Origin: Rhizobium freirei PRF 81
Lineage (GTDB): Bacteria; Pseudomonadota; Alphaproteobacteria; Rhizobiales; Rhizobiaceae
Assembly: GCF_000359745.1 (NCBI RefSeq)
Contig: NZ_AQHN01000089.1
Coordinates: 391,001 to 455,000 of the forward strand
Length of the DNA stretch: 64,000 bases
Direction: 5' to 3'
The position numbers and the translations under genes are program-made. Each line of letters starts with the position of its first letter. The first letter of the stretch is position 1. The notes under the pieces were generated by a model. It saw nothing but the letters and a program-made list of their open reading frames with translations, had not been told where the DNA came from and did not search any database. This document shows positions 34,931 through 43,613 of this stretch, one piece after another.

Positions 34931-35617
34931 ATGGCCCGCTCGGAACGATTGCTGACGCTGTTGCAGACGCTGCGGCGCTACCGCCGCCCGGTCAGTGGTG
35001 CGGTCTTGGCGGAGGAAACCGGCGTCAGCCTGCGCACGCTCTACCGCGATATCGCCAGCCTGCAGTCGCAGGGCGCCATGATCGATGGTGAGCCTGGTAT
35101 CGGCTATGTGCTGAAGCCCGGCTTCATGCTGCCGCCGATGATGTTCTCTCAGGACGAGATCGAGGCGCTGGTGCTGGGGTCGCGATGGGTGGCCCGCGCG
35201 ACCGATTCGCGACTGGCGGCGGCCGGCGCCGATGCTCTTGCCAAGATCGCCGCCGTGCTGCCCGCCGAAATGCGCGAGGCGATCGATCAGGCCGCGGTGG
35301 TCGTCGGCACGCGGCGCATCACCGAGGACAAGGCCGACCTCTCGCTCATGCGCAAGGCGATCCGCACCGAGCGCATGGTACAGCTGACCTATGGCGACGT
35401 GAACGGCACTATTTCGACCCGGCGCATCTGGCCTTTTGCACTCGGCTATTTCGACAATTCGCGCATCATCATGGCCTGGTGCGAGCTGCGGCAGGACTAC
35501 CGCCATTTCCGCGCCGACCGCATCGTCGATTTCGCCGTGCTGGAGGCACGCTATCCGCGCCGCCGTGTTGTCCTCGCAAAGGAATGGCAGGCCAAAGAGG
35601 GCATTGCCCACAATTGA
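34931..35617 (+). CDS. WYL-domain transcriptional regulator (YafY-like)
   Basis: A 228-residue protein with an N-terminal helix-turn-helix of the HTH_11 type (RRPVSGAVLAEETGVSLRTLYRDIASL, residues about 18-44) and a C-terminal WYL domain (AIRTERMVQLTYGDV, IWPFALGYFDNSRIIMAWCELRQDYRHFR in blocks). WYL domains bind ligands or nucleic acid. It starts 14 bases after nudC; it is probably linked to the following small gene or the VOC gene, since YafY-type regulators often sit beside glyoxalase-fold genes. Confidence 0.9.
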   Translation: MARSERLLTLLQTLRRYRRPVSGAVLAEETGVSLRTLYRDIASLQSQGAMIDGEPGIGYVLKPGFMLPPMMFSQDEIEALVLGSRWVARATDSRLAAAGADALAKIAAVLPAEMREAIDQAAVVVGTRRITEDKADLSLMRKAIRTERMVQLTYGDVNGTISTRRIWPFALGYFDNSRIIMAWCELRQDYRHFRADRIVDFAVLEARYPRRRVVLAKEWQAKEGIAHN

Positions 35618-35700
35618 TTGGCCGACTCAACGCTACTGCCAGAAACTGTCAGTAGGCATGACTATGATGGGCACCATCCAAGCAGGAAGGAGCACCGATC

Positions 35701-35931
35701 ATGGCAAGCCCAGTTCTTATCGTCTCGAGGGAAACACACGGCGTCGTGGCGCGCGAAGACAGGGGCTTCTCTCCGTTTGCGTGGCTAAAGCACCTTCTGC
35801 AGATTGCAGGTCGATATTTCGTCGGCTGCCGTTATCGCCTCGATCTTGATGAGACGCCGGATTTCGTGAAGCGCGATCTCGGCTTCCTCGACGGGCATGC
35901 CCCGTATCGCGAGGAAAACGGGATGCGCTGA
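35701..35931 (+). CDS. Small protein with DUF1127-like tail
   Basis: A 76-residue protein preceded by GGAAGGAG at 9 bases. The end (LDETPDFVKRDLGFLDGHAPY) resembles the C-terminal motif of rhizobial DUF1127 proteins (LPDHLLKDIG-type), which are small Arg-rich proteins linked to phosphate and RNA-related phenotypes elsewhere. The N-terminal half is not recognisable. It lies between the WYL regulator and the VOC gene on the same strand. Confidence 0.6.
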   Translation: MASPVLIVSRETHGVVAREDRGFSPFAWLKHLLQIAGRYFVGCRYRLDLDETPDFVKRDLGFLDGHAPYREENGMR

Positions 35932-36051
35932 CGCGCATCCTCATAACCATCGGACTATCCGCCAACGCATTCATCACCGGCAGGCACCGCCTGTCCGCCG
36001 GTCAGCAACCATCATGCCTTCATATCCACAACAACCGAGAGGAATATCCAA

Positions 36052-36420
36052 ATGACCAGTCCAAACCTCATCATCTTCTACGTCAAGGATCCGGCCGAAA
36101 GCACGCCGTTCTACAAGGATCTGCTCGGCCGCGAGCCGGCTTTCGCTTCGCCGACTTTCGTGGCTTTCGCGCTCGACAATGGTTTCAACCTCGGCCTCTG
36201 GCGCCGCAGTAGCGTCGAGCCGCAGCCCTCCGCCATCGGCAATCGCGGCGAACTGGGCTTCATGGTCGAGGGCGAAGGTGCGGTCGAGAAGCACTACAAG
36301 GAATGGAAGGCGCGCGGCCTGCCGATCGCGCAGGAACTGACGACGATGGATTTCGGCCCGACTTTCGTCGTGCTCGATCCGGACGGCCATCGCCTCCGCG
36401 TTTGTGAGCCGGATAAGTAA
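36052..36420 (+). CDS. VOC-superfamily (glyoxalase-like) protein
   Basis: A 122-residue single VOC domain: LIIFYVKDPAESTPFYKDLLGREPAFASPTF at the start and FGPTFVVLDPDGHRLRVCEP at the end. The family includes glyoxalases, dioxygenases and resistance proteins; substrate unknown. AGAGGA lies 12 bases before the ATG. It follows the WYL regulator and the small DUF1127-like gene and may be their target. Confidence 0.88.
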   Translation: MTSPNLIIFYVKDPAESTPFYKDLLGREPAFASPTFVAFALDNGFNLGLWRRSSVEPQPSAIGNRGELGFMVEGEGAVEKHYKEWKARGLPIAQELTTMDFGPTFVVLDPDGHRLRVCEPDK

Positions 36421-36439
36421 GGCGATAGCGTAGGGCTTG

Positions 36440-36552
36440 CCCCTCACTCTAGCCCTCTCCCCCGCTCGCGGAGGGAGGGGAAGACCTCTGTACCCTCGCT
36501 TGAGAAGGCGGCCGCCCTTCGGAGGCTCAGGAGGCCGGATGAGGGGGCTCAA
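36440..36552. repeat. Single family-1 palindromic repeat
   Basis: CCCCTCACTCTAGCCCTCTC at 36440 begins the same unit seen twice at 14.6 kb, with a degenerated inner palindrome. A GGATGAGGGGGCTC end lies at 36537-36550, suggesting the far edge of a decayed element. It fills the space between the VOC gene and pheA. Confidence 0.65.
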
Positions 36553-36561
36553 CGGGAAGAC

Positions 36562-37416
36562 TTAGAGATCGCCCCGCATCGGATGGCCCTTGTAGACGCC
36601 GAGGATGCGGACCTTTTCGGAGAAGAAGCGCAATTCTTCCAGCGCACGGCGCACATGCGCATCGGAGGGATGGCCCTCGATGTCGGCATAGAACTGCGTC
36701 GCGACAAAACGGCCGCCGAGCTGATAGCTTTCCAGCTTCGTCATGTTGATGCCGTTGGTGGCAAAGCCGCCGAGCGCCTTGTAGAGTGCGGCTGGAATGT
36801 TGCGCACGTTGAAGACGAAGGTGGTGACGATCTTCTCCTCTGGCGAGCTGCGCTCCGCCCAGTTCTCGTCACGCGACAGCACGACGAAGCGCGTCATGTT
36901 GTCTTCGGTATCCTCGACATTCTCGGCAATGATTTCCAGGCCGTAGAGGTCGGCCGCCAGCCGTGGCGCCAGCGCTGCCATGCTGCGGTCGCCGGTTTCC
37001 TTCACCAGCTTGGCGGCACCGGCGGTATCGCCGGCGATGACCGGCTTCCAGCCATTGGCGCGCACGATCTTGCGGCACTGGCCGAGCGCATGGATGTGGC
37101 TATGCACCGTGCGGATCTCTTCCTTCTTGACGCCTGGCAGCACCATCAGCTGGAAGCGGATCGGCATGAAATATTCGCCGACGATATGCAGGCGCGATTC
37201 CGGCAGCAGGTGGTGGATGTCGGCGACGCGCCCGGCAATGGTGTTCTCGATCGGGATCATGCCGAGATCGGCTTCGCCATTGTCGATCGCAGTAAAGGCG
37301 TCCTCAAAGGTCTGGCAGGGCAGCGGCTCCATGGTCGGGAACATGTCACGGCTCGCCATATCGGAATTGGCGCCGTAGTCGCCCTGGAAGGAGATCTTGT
37401 TGGTCTTGGTGATCAT
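36562..37416 (-). CDS. pheA: Prephenate dehydratase
   Basis: Converts prephenate to phenylpyruvate for phenylalanine synthesis. The 284 residues have the PDT domain start ISFQGDYGANSDMA, the IPIENTIAGRV motif, and the catalytic Thr-Arg-Phe in DNMTRFVVLS, followed by an ACT domain for Phe feedback (ESYQLGGRFVATQFYADIEGH in two blocks; here ESYQ replaces the ESRP of E. coli PheA). It is monofunctional, lacking chorismate mutase. It lies 24 bases downstream of kdsB on the same strand. Confidence 0.96.
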   Translation of the reverse strand: MITKTNKISFQGDYGANSDMASRDMFPTMEPLPCQTFEDAFTAIDNGEADLGMIPIENTIAGRVADIHHLLPESRLHIVGEYFMPIRFQLMVLPGVKKEEIRTVHSHIHALGQCRKIVRANGWKPVIAGDTAGAAKLVKETGDRSMAALAPRLAADLYGLEIIAENVEDTEDNMTRFVVLSRDENWAERSSPEEKIVTTFVFNVRNIPAALYKALGGFATNGINMTKLESYQLGGRFVATQFYADIEGHPSDAHVRRALEELRFFSEKVRILGVYKGHPMRGDL

Positions 37417-37440
37417 GGGACTGCCTTTGGGGGAATGCCG

Positions 37441-38196
37441 TCAGAGAGAGGCGGCGGAAAGAATGCGTCGGGCCTTTTCAAGGTCCTTGGGAGTATCGAC
37501 ACCGAGCGGGACCGTGTCAACGATCTCCACATCGATGCGCATGCCGGCTTCCAGCGCCCGCAGCTGCTCCAGCGATTCGCGCCGCTCGAGCGTCGATGGG
37601 CCGAGGCTCACGAATTTCTCCAGAGCTGCGCGGCGATAAGTGTAGAGGCCGATATGATGGTAGAGCGGGCCGTTGCCGTAAGGGGCGGTGGCACGGGTGA
37701 AGTAAAGCGCGCGCAGGCGGCTGGGTGAAATGGCCGAGCCGACCACCTTGACCACGCTCGGCAGCGTCTTCTCTTCCTCGTCCTTGATCTCGACGGTCAG
37801 CGTGGCGATGTCGACGGCCGGATCTTCGAGCGGACGCAGTGAGGCGCGGATGGTCTCGGGATCGATCGTCGGCAGGTCGCCCTGCACGTTGACGACGATT
37901 TCGGCGCGGCCGTGCGGGTCTACGGCCTGCAGCGCCTCGTAAATGCGGTCCGAGCCGGACTGATGATCGCCTCGCGTCATGACGACATCGAAGCCGGCTT
38001 TGGCGACCGCGTCATAGGTATCCTGATGGTCGACGGCGACGACGATGCGACCGATCGCCGCCTCGCGCGCACGCTTGGCAACCTGTACGATCATGGGCAG
38101 GCCGCAAATGTCAGCGAGCGGCTTCCCCGGCAGGCGGGTGGAGGCCATTCGGGCGGGAATAAGGACCAGCGTCTTGTCTAAATTTGAATCTGTCAT
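37441..38196 (-). CDS. kdsB: 3-deoxy-manno-octulosonate cytidylyltransferase
   Basis: Activates Kdo with CTP for lipid A-core assembly. The 251 residues show LVLIPARMASTRLPGKPLADI, TRGDHQSGSDRIYEAL and VNVQGDLPTIDP, all KdsB hallmarks. The start at MTDSNLDKTLV is family-like; a 15-codon upstream extension is not. It is probably co-transcribed with pheA and divergent from cycM. Confidence 0.96.
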   Translation of the reverse strand: MTDSNLDKTLVLIPARMASTRLPGKPLADICGLPMIVQVAKRAREAAIGRIVVAVDHQDTYDAVAKAGFDVVMTRGDHQSGSDRIYEALQAVDPHGRAEIVVNVQGDLPTIDPETIRASLRPLEDPAVDIATLTVEIKDEEEKTLPSVVKVVGSAISPSRLRALYFTRATAPYGNGPLYHHIGLYTYRRAALEKFVSLGPSTLERRESLEQLRALEAGMRIDVEIVDTVPLGVDTPKDLEKARRILSAASL

Positions 38197-38347
38197 TGTT
38201 GGGCCTTCTATTCCTGCAGGAAAAGTGTCAAAACGTCTCACGGTGGAGGCCGTTTACAGAGTTGCAAGAAACAGCCAAAAGACATAGGTTTCGCGCGAAT
38301 TCAAGATGGGCCGGCTGAGGATGCTGGCGGCGAGGGGAGCATAGCAG

Positions 38348-38926
38348 ATGAATTCATCCTACGTGAACATGGGAGTCGGGGCACTTTTGGCCACGCTGTT
38401 CGTGTTGAAGTCCGTGTCGCTCGCGTCAGGATTTATTTTCCATTCAGAGACACCGGAAAAGCCGGGTTTTGCCATTGCTGCCGCCGAAGAACCGGCAGCC
38501 GGCGGTGACAAGGGCGCAGCCGCCAAGCCGGATACGCCGATCGCTCAGCTGATGCAGAAGGCGGATGCCAAGGTCGGCGAGACGATCTTCAAGAAGTGTC
38601 AGGCCTGTCATTCCGGAGAGAAGGGGGGGCCGAACAAGGTTGGCCCGGATCTCTGGGGTATCGTCGATCGCCCGGTCGCCGAGCATGAGGGCTTCGCCTA
38701 TTCGGCCGGCATGAAGGATTTTTCCAAGGGCGGCTCGCAGAAGTGGACCTACGATCACCTCTATCACTTCCTGGCTTCCCCGAAGAAGTTCGTTGCGGGA
38801 ACCGCGATGGGCTTTGCAGGCCTGCCCAAGGAAGAGGATCGCGCCAACGTGATTGCCTACCTGCGCACGCTCGCCGATACGCAGGTGCCGCTGCCGGACC
38901 CGAACGCGCCGGCTGCTACGAACTAA
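38348..38926 (+). CDS. cycM: Membrane-anchored cytochrome c, CycM type
   Basis: A 192-residue c-type cytochrome with an uncleaved N-terminal anchor (residues about 8-30), an Ala/Pro-rich linker, then haem motif CQACH and distal Met in the KKFVAGTAMGFAGL region. CycM carries electrons from the bc1 complex to the aa3 oxidase in rhizobia. It is divergent from kdsB and has its own terminator. Confidence 0.94.
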   Translation: MNSSYVNMGVGALLATLFVLKSVSLASGFIFHSETPEKPGFAIAAAEEPAAGGDKGAAAKPDTPIAQLMQKADAKVGETIFKKCQACHSGEKGGPNKVGPDLWGIVDRPVAEHEGFAYSAGMKDFSKGGSQKWTYDHLYHFLASPKKFVAGTAMGFAGLPKEEDRANVIAYLRTLADTQVPLPDPNAPAATN

Positions 38927-38945
38927 AAACCGCATGAAGGATTGA

Positions 38946-38972
38946 AAACCCGGCCGTCGAGGCCGGGTTTTT
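38946..38972. terminator. Terminator between cycM and the patatin gene
   Basis: Stem AAACCCGGCC / GGCCGGGTTT with loop GTCGA is followed by TTTTTC on the plus strand. It ends cycM and may also serve the convergent patatin gene. Confidence 0.8.
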
Positions 38973-38984
38973 CGCGGTTGCGAA

Positions 38985-40142
38985 TCAGATCGAATGCCGG
39001 CGTGAACGCGTCCTTTGATCGAGGTCGAAGACCTTCAGCCCATCTTCGGCGCTTGGCGGTTTGCGCCAGTCCTCCGCGATCAGCGCCTTTCTGGCATCGC
39101 GCAGGCCGGCCTCCCAATGCTCGTGCATCGATAGCGACGAAAACTCGTAATCTTTGGAGTTCGACCGGAACTGCTTGTTGCGGTAGATCAGATGGATGAT
39201 GGTGACGCCATAGTCCGAGCAATGCTTCTCCAGCTTCTTGATCTCCGGATCGGCCTTGGCCTCTTCGGGAAGCCGCGCATAAAGTTCCGATATGGCGCGA
39301 CGCAGGCGATGACGCTCCAGGAAGAGATCGGTGTTGAGGCGCGTACGGCTGGAATAGGTGATGTCCTTACGTCGTTCCTCGACTTCCTCGAGGTCCTGCG
39401 GCAAGGGGCCGACGGCGCTGAAGAGATCGACCTGAAACACCACCGTATCGACGCTTGCGCCATTGCGCAGCACGTAGGTGAGCGGCGTGTTGGAGACCAG
39501 GCCGCCGTCCCAGTAGTATTCACTGCCGATCTTGATGGCCGGAAAGCCCGGCGGCAGGGCGCCGCTCGCCATGATGTGTTCCGGCGCGATCTTGATATCC
39601 CTGTTGTCGAAGAAGGCGAAGTTGCCGGTCCGCACGTTGACGGCGCCGAGGCTTAGCCGCACGGGGCCGTGATTGATTCGGTCGAAATCGACATGGTCGA
39701 GCAGCGTCTGGCGCAATTGCTCGGTATCGTAGATGCTGGTCGCGCCTGCCGAGCCGCGTGCCTGGAACCAGGCGGGGATCTGCCAGGGGGAAAAGAAGCC
39801 CGGCGCTCCGAAGGTCGATACCCACCAGCTGCTGACCGTGCGATAGAAGGGGCTGGTCTCGCGCTGTCGTTCCATCAGAACATCGACGGGAAGCTGGATG
39901 GTGACCTTGTTCCAGAAGGAGCGCAGTTTCTCAAGCCGCTCTCCGGGCACGTTGCCGGCCATGATGGAAGCGTTGATGGCGCCGATCGAGATGCCGGCGA
40001 TCCAGTCCGGGTCGATATTCTGTTCTCTGAGTGCTTGAAAGGCGCCGGCCTGATAGGAACCGAGCGCGCCGCCGCCCTGAAGTACGAACACTTTGTGCGA
40101 ATAGGCCGACGCGGGATTGGTATGCGGAGCTGCAATATTCAT
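38985..40142 (-). CDS. Patatin-like phospholipase
   Basis: The 385-residue protein carries the patatin oxyanion loop LQGGGALGSYQAGAFQAL, the nucleophile motif GISIGAINA (GxSxG) and the catalytic Asp region YYWDGGLVSNTPL. A C-terminal DUF3734-type domain follows (residues about 230-330). It likely deacylates membrane lipids or stored polyesters; the true substrate is unknown. No signal peptide. It lies alone, downstream of the AEC transporter on the same strand. Confidence 0.92.
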   Translation of the reverse strand: MNIAAPHTNPASAYSHKVFVLQGGGALGSYQAGAFQALREQNIDPDWIAGISIGAINASIMAGNVPGERLEKLRSFWNKVTIQLPVDVLMERQRETSPFYRTVSSWWVSTFGAPGFFSPWQIPAWFQARGSAGATSIYDTEQLRQTLLDHVDFDRINHGPVRLSLGAVNVRTGNFAFFDNRDIKIAPEHIMASGALPPGFPAIKIGSEYYWDGGLVSNTPLTYVLRNGASVDTVVFQVDLFSAVGPLPQDLEEVEERRKDITYSSRTRLNTDLFLERHRLRRAISELYARLPEEAKADPEIKKLEKHCSDYGVTIIHLIYRNKQFRSNSKDYEFSSLSMHEHWEAGLRDARKALIAEDWRKPPSAEDGLKVFDLDQRTRSRRHSI

Positions 40143-40263
40143 GTGCCATCCTTTGCTGCGCTCCGGGTGGGAAGGCCGGGATGCGCAAAACTATGACCAT
40201 TTTCCTGCCTGCTTCTCCGGATGCGGAGACATGTCATTGCGAATCGGCGGGCCAAAGCCTGCG

Positions 40264-41208
40264 CTATGCGAGCAAATAGGCCCAAAGCGACACCGAAAAT
40301 GCCCCGAGCGCTGTCGTCAAGGTGATCGTCGAGGCGGCGAGACTGTGACCGACGCCGAAGCGATTGGCAATCAGCCAGGCGTTCACACCTGTGGGAACGG
40401 CAGCGGTGAGCACCAATGCGGCCCGCCATTCCGGGCTCAGGCCAAGGAGATGACCGGCCGCCAGCACGCAGGCCGGCAGCAGGAACAGCTTGAAGGCGGC
40501 AATGGCGCTTGTGATGCCGAGATTGCCCGAAAGCCCGTATTGGCGCAGCGCCATGCCGAGCGAAATCAACGCAGCCGGTCCGGCGATATTGGCGATGCTG
40601 TCGACGACGCTGCGGAGCGTGGCGGGGATGCGAATGCCGGTCAGGTGGACGATAAGGCCACAGAAAAGGCCGATGACCAGCGGATTGCGCACCAGATTCC
40701 GGCCGACCTGCCGCAGCAGTTCGCCGGTGGTGCGGCCGGCCCCGGCATTTTCCTTGCGTTCCGCCTGTTCCATCAGCAGCGTGCCGGCGATCATCATCGT
40801 CGGCAGGTGCACGGCGATCAGGATCGACATGGCCATGACGCCATCCGGTCCGACCGTGCGGCCGACAAGCGGCAGGCCGATGAAGATCGTATTGGCAAAG
40901 GCCGAGGAGACGCCGGCCAGAACGCCGATACGCGCATCCCGCCCAAACAGCCGTGTGGCCACGATATGGCCGGCGGCCCAGGTCACGGCGACGCCGGAAA
41001 AATAGGCGATCCACAATCGAAACGGCGAAGCGCCGCGAAAATCCGCTTCGGCGATGGTCCGGAACAACAGGAGCGGCACGGCGATCTTGAAGACGAACTC
41101 GCTCATCGCCTCGCCGACATCGGCCTTCAACAGGCCGGTGCGGACGATGACCCAGCCGACGAGAATCAGCAGGAAGATAGGAAGGACATCGGTGAGAGTT
41201 TCGGACAT
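40264..41208 (-). CDS. AEC family transporter (auxin efflux carrier fold)
   Basis: A 314-residue membrane protein with about ten hydrophobic segments arranged as two five-helix halves, the AEC/malonate permease layout (LPIFLLILVGWVIVRTGLL; ISLGMALRQYGL). Bacterial members move malonate or other anions. The substrate is not predictable. A small-transcript candidate and a family-3 repeat lie upstream. Confidence 0.88.
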   Translation of the reverse strand: MSETLTDVLPIFLLILVGWVIVRTGLLKADVGEAMSEFVFKIAVPLLLFRTIAEADFRGASPFRLWIAYFSGVAVTWAAGHIVATRLFGRDARIGVLAGVSSAFANTIFIGLPLVGRTVGPDGVMAMSILIAVHLPTMMIAGTLLMEQAERKENAGAGRTTGELLRQVGRNLVRNPLVIGLFCGLIVHLTGIRIPATLRSVVDSIANIAGPAALISLGMALRQYGLSGNLGITSAIAAFKLFLLPACVLAAGHLLGLSPEWRAALVLTAAVPTGVNAWLIANRFGVGHSLAASTITLTTALGAFSVSLWAYLLA

Positions 41209-41272
41209 GCCGGGCGTGGGCCGTGGAAATCGTGGCTCGAGAAGGGCGATCGAGGAGTTGTAGCAGCTTGCT

Positions 41273-41375
41273 TAAAGCATGTCGCGCAAAAGCGTGCAGT
41301 GATTTTGCGAGGACGACATGCACAAAATCAAGAGCTTAAAGCGCTAGGAGCGAATCTGGAAGATCGCGATGCGCA
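41273..41375. repeat. Family-3 dispersed repeat, copy A
   Basis: About 103 bases starting TAAAGCATGTCGCG and ending GCGATGCGC; it contains the inverted pair GCATGTCG/CGACATGC. It aligns along its whole length with copy B at 43.48 kb in the same orientation, differing at roughly a quarter of positions. Confidence 0.85.
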
Positions 41376-41389
41376 GTGGGTGTCAGGCC

Positions 41390-41420
41390 CGCAAAAACAA
41401 AAAAGCGGGCTAGGCCCGCT
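41390..41420 (-). terminator. Strong minus-strand terminator of a small transcript
   Basis: Stem AGCGGGC / GCCCGCT with loop TAG is followed on the minus strand by TTTTTTGTTTTTG. No annotated minus-strand gene ends here. Confidence 0.8.
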
Positions 41421-41575
41421 CATACTTGTCCGGTCTCGCCGGAGAGTCCCCCCGGTGCACATGCCGCCAGTTCATCCGTGGTCGGCCCGCGTACCGGTGA
41501 GGCGGAAGGCATCATTCCTTCCCAGACTGGCTCGGAAGTCTTTCGAACTTCCCATCCCAGCCGCTTGATAAGCAT
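41404..41575 (-). ncRNA. Candidate structured small RNA or 51-codon small protein gene
   Basis: Upstream of the terminator the minus strand can form a chain of hairpins: GGAAGT/ACTTCC, GGAAGG/CCTTCC, a long imperfect stem ACCGGTACGCGGGCCG with its partner ending GCACCGG, and CCGG/CCGG. The same strand also holds an ATG-to-TGA frame of 51 codons (41575 to 41420) starting MLIKRLGWEVRK and ending LSGETGQV, but it has no ribosome-binding site and a weaker third-position GC bias than neighbours. RNA is favoured; family unknown. Confidence 0.45.
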
Positions 41576-41710
41576 TTAAACATAGAAAGTGACAGGCAAA
41601 TGACTGATTGCAATTAAGTTGGCCGCGCCGACGCTGATTCTTCTTCCAAACTTCGGAAAAACCGATATTACCGGATACCGGCTATCACCAATACCGGGAT
41701 CCTCCTATAG

Positions 41711-42703
41711 ATGACTCGCTTCGATGTACTGACCGTTGGCAACGCCATCGTCGACATTATCGCCCGTTGCAATGATCAGTTCCTGATCGACAACAAGATC
41801 ACCAAGGCCGCGATGAACCTCATCGACGCCGAACGCGCCGAACTGCTTTATTCGCGTATGGGCCCGGCCTTGGAGGCCTCCGGCGGCAGCGCTGGCAATA
41901 CGGCGGCAGGCGTCGCGAATTTCGGCGGCAGGGCCGCCTATTTCGGTAAGGTCGCCGAAGACCAGCTCGGAGAGATCTTCGCTCACGATATCCGCGCCCA
42001 GGGCGTGCACTACCAGACCAAGGCAAAGGGCACTTTCCCGCCGACGGCGCGCTCGATGATCTTCGTGACTGAGGACGGCGAGCGCTCCATGAACACCTAT
42101 CTCGGCGCCTGCGTCGAACTCGGCCCGGAAGATGTCGAGGAAAATGTCGTCGCCGATGCCAAGGTCACCTATTTCGAAGGCTACCTCTGGGATCCGCCGC
42201 GCGCCAAGGAAGCGATTCGCGAATGCGCCCGCATCGCCCATGCCAATGGCCGTGAAATGTCGATGACGCTATCCGACAGCTTCTGCGTCGGCCGTTATCG
42301 CGAGGAGTTCCTCGATCTCATGCGTTCGGGCACCGTCGATATCGTCTTCGCCAATAGCGATGAGGCACTGTCGCTCTACGAGACCGAGGATTTCGAAAAG
42401 GCGCTGACGCTGATTGCGGCCGATTGCAAGATCGCAGCCGTGACGACTGGCAAGGATGGCGCCGTGATCATACGCGGCAACGAACGCTATATCGTCGATG
42501 CCCATCCGATCGAAGAGCGTGTCGATACGACAGGCGCGGGCGATCTTTTCGCCGCCGGTTTCCTGTTCGGATACACGCAGGGCCGTAGCCTGGAAGATTG
42601 TGGCAAGCTCGGCAACCTCGCCGCAGCAACCGTCATCGAGCAGATCGGCCCGCGGCCGATGCAATCGCTGTCGGAAAAGGCCAAGAAATTCGGTCTTCTC
42701 TGA
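41711..42703 (+). CDS. PfkB family sugar/adenosine kinase
   Basis: The 330 residues belong to the PfkB (ribokinase) fold: VLTVGNAIVDIIA, the glycine-rich ASGGSAGNTAAGVANFGG, and the catalytic anion hole DTTGAGDLFAAGFLFGY with the base Asp. Rhizobial members of this subgroup are annotated as adenosine kinase or carbohydrate kinase; the substrate is unproven. No strong ribosome-binding site is visible before the ATG. Confidence 0.93.
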   Translation: MTRFDVLTVGNAIVDIIARCNDQFLIDNKITKAAMNLIDAERAELLYSRMGPALEASGGSAGNTAAGVANFGGRAAYFGKVAEDQLGEIFAHDIRAQGVHYQTKAKGTFPPTARSMIFVTEDGERSMNTYLGACVELGPEDVEENVVADAKVTYFEGYLWDPPRAKEAIRECARIAHANGREMSMTLSDSFCVGRYREEFLDLMRSGTVDIVFANSDEALSLYETEDFEKALTLIAADCKIAAVTTGKDGAVIIRGNERYIVDAHPIEERVDTTGAGDLFAAGFLFGYTQGRSLEDCGKLGNLAAATVIEQIGPRPMQSLSEKAKKFGLL

Positions 42704-42741
42704 TCGGGCTTGGCCTCTGAAGCTTTTTGAATGCAGACAAT

Positions 42742-42778
42742 GGGAGCCGCCTTCGGCAGATCGTCGGGGCGGCCCTTT
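42742..42778 (+). terminator. Possible terminator of the PfkB gene
   Basis: CCGCC pairs with GGCGG and, after an AG bulge, GGG with CCC; TTTC follows. The stem is interrupted and the T tract short. Confidence 0.35.
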
Positions 42779-42808
42779 CATTGTGATGCCGTGAAGCGCG
42801 TGAGAGCT

Positions 42809-43420
42809 TTAGTTCCAGAAAAGCCCTGCTGTCCCGGCTTCGTAGAGGATCAGGACGCCGATCGCGATCAGGATGAACGGTACGACCCTATACCCGTGCC
42901 GCTTGATCGGTGCGCCAAGTTTCGGGTGATTGACGAGAGCATGTGCAACGCCGAGCCAGACCGCTGTCAGAATCGCAAAGACGCAGCCGAAGGCGAGGAT
43001 TTCATAGGCTGAGCGTGTGGCGAAGAGCGGCGTATAGACGCTGATATTGTCGCCGCCATTGGCGATCGTCACGAGCGCGACGGCCACGATATTGCCGTGT
43101 CCGGCGGAAGCCTTCTCATGGTCTTCGGGATTGTCGCCCGTGTCGATGCCGTTCCAGACCTCCCATAACCTCTTCAGACCGAAATAGATCGGCGCCAAGC
43201 CGAGGAGGCCGATATAGGCTGCGGGAATGACGAGCACGAGAAGAGAGGCGGCGACGCTGGCGCCAAAGAGGGTGGCAATTCCGAGATACTGGCCGATGAT
43301 GATCTGCCTTAATCGGAATTTCGGATCGGCGAAGAAGCCGAGAAGGACGAAGAGGTCGTCCACATCCGTTGATGCGAACACGACGATTGCAACGCCCAGA
43401 GCACCCAGTAGATAGTCCAA
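42809..43420 (-). CDS. CadD-family cadmium resistance transporter
   Basis: A 203-residue membrane protein with six hydrophobic segments and the paired motifs FASTDVDDLFVLLGFF and TIANGGDNISVYTPLFA that mark the CadD branch of the LysE superfamily. Staphylococcal CadD confers cadmium resistance; here the ion is inferred only. The central charged loop (GIDTGDNPEDHEKASAGHG) faces the cytosol. A family-3 repeat lies upstream. Confidence 0.85.
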   Translation of the reverse strand: MDYLLGALGVAIVVFASTDVDDLFVLLGFFADPKFRLRQIIIGQYLGIATLFGASVAASLLVLVIPAAYIGLLGLAPIYFGLKRLWEVWNGIDTGDNPEDHEKASAGHGNIVAVALVTIANGGDNISVYTPLFATRSAYEILAFGCVFAILTAVWLGVAHALVNHPKLGAPIKRHGYRVVPFILIAIGVLILYEAGTAGLFWN

Positions 43421-43478
43421 GACAGCTGCCTCCTTTTCCGACGTGGGGACCTATCATCGCGCCGGAAAAGCTGCGCGC

Positions 43479-43580
43479 TAAAGCATGTCGCGTAAAAATG
43501 CGCAGCGGTTTTGCGATAACGACATGTGTAGAATCAAAGATCCAAAGCGCAAGAAGCGAATCTGAAAAATTGCGATGCGC
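43479..43580. repeat. Family-3 dispersed repeat, copy B
   Basis: Starts TAAAGCATGTCGCG and ends TGCGATGCGC, co-linear with copy A. It separates the CadD and SH3 genes. Confidence 0.85.
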
Positions 43581-43613
43581 TTTGGCATTTCTCGCAGGAC
43601 GTCTTTGGGAGCG

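Larger units (their letters stand above)
41209..41710. other. 502-base interval with a repeat and a candidate small transcript
   Basis: Contents from left to right: AEC promoter region, a family-3 repeat (41273-41375), a strong minus-strand terminator (41390-41420), the small RNA/ORF candidate (to 41575), and the PfkB gene leader with no clear ribosome-binding site. Confidence 0.6.

Noticed and set aside
41404..41575. Tentative identity as 6S RNA, tmRNA or RNase P RNA
   Set aside because: 6S should be a single long rod with a central bubble, and the tmRNA and RNase P signature motifs are absent; the observed chain of hairpins does not fit.
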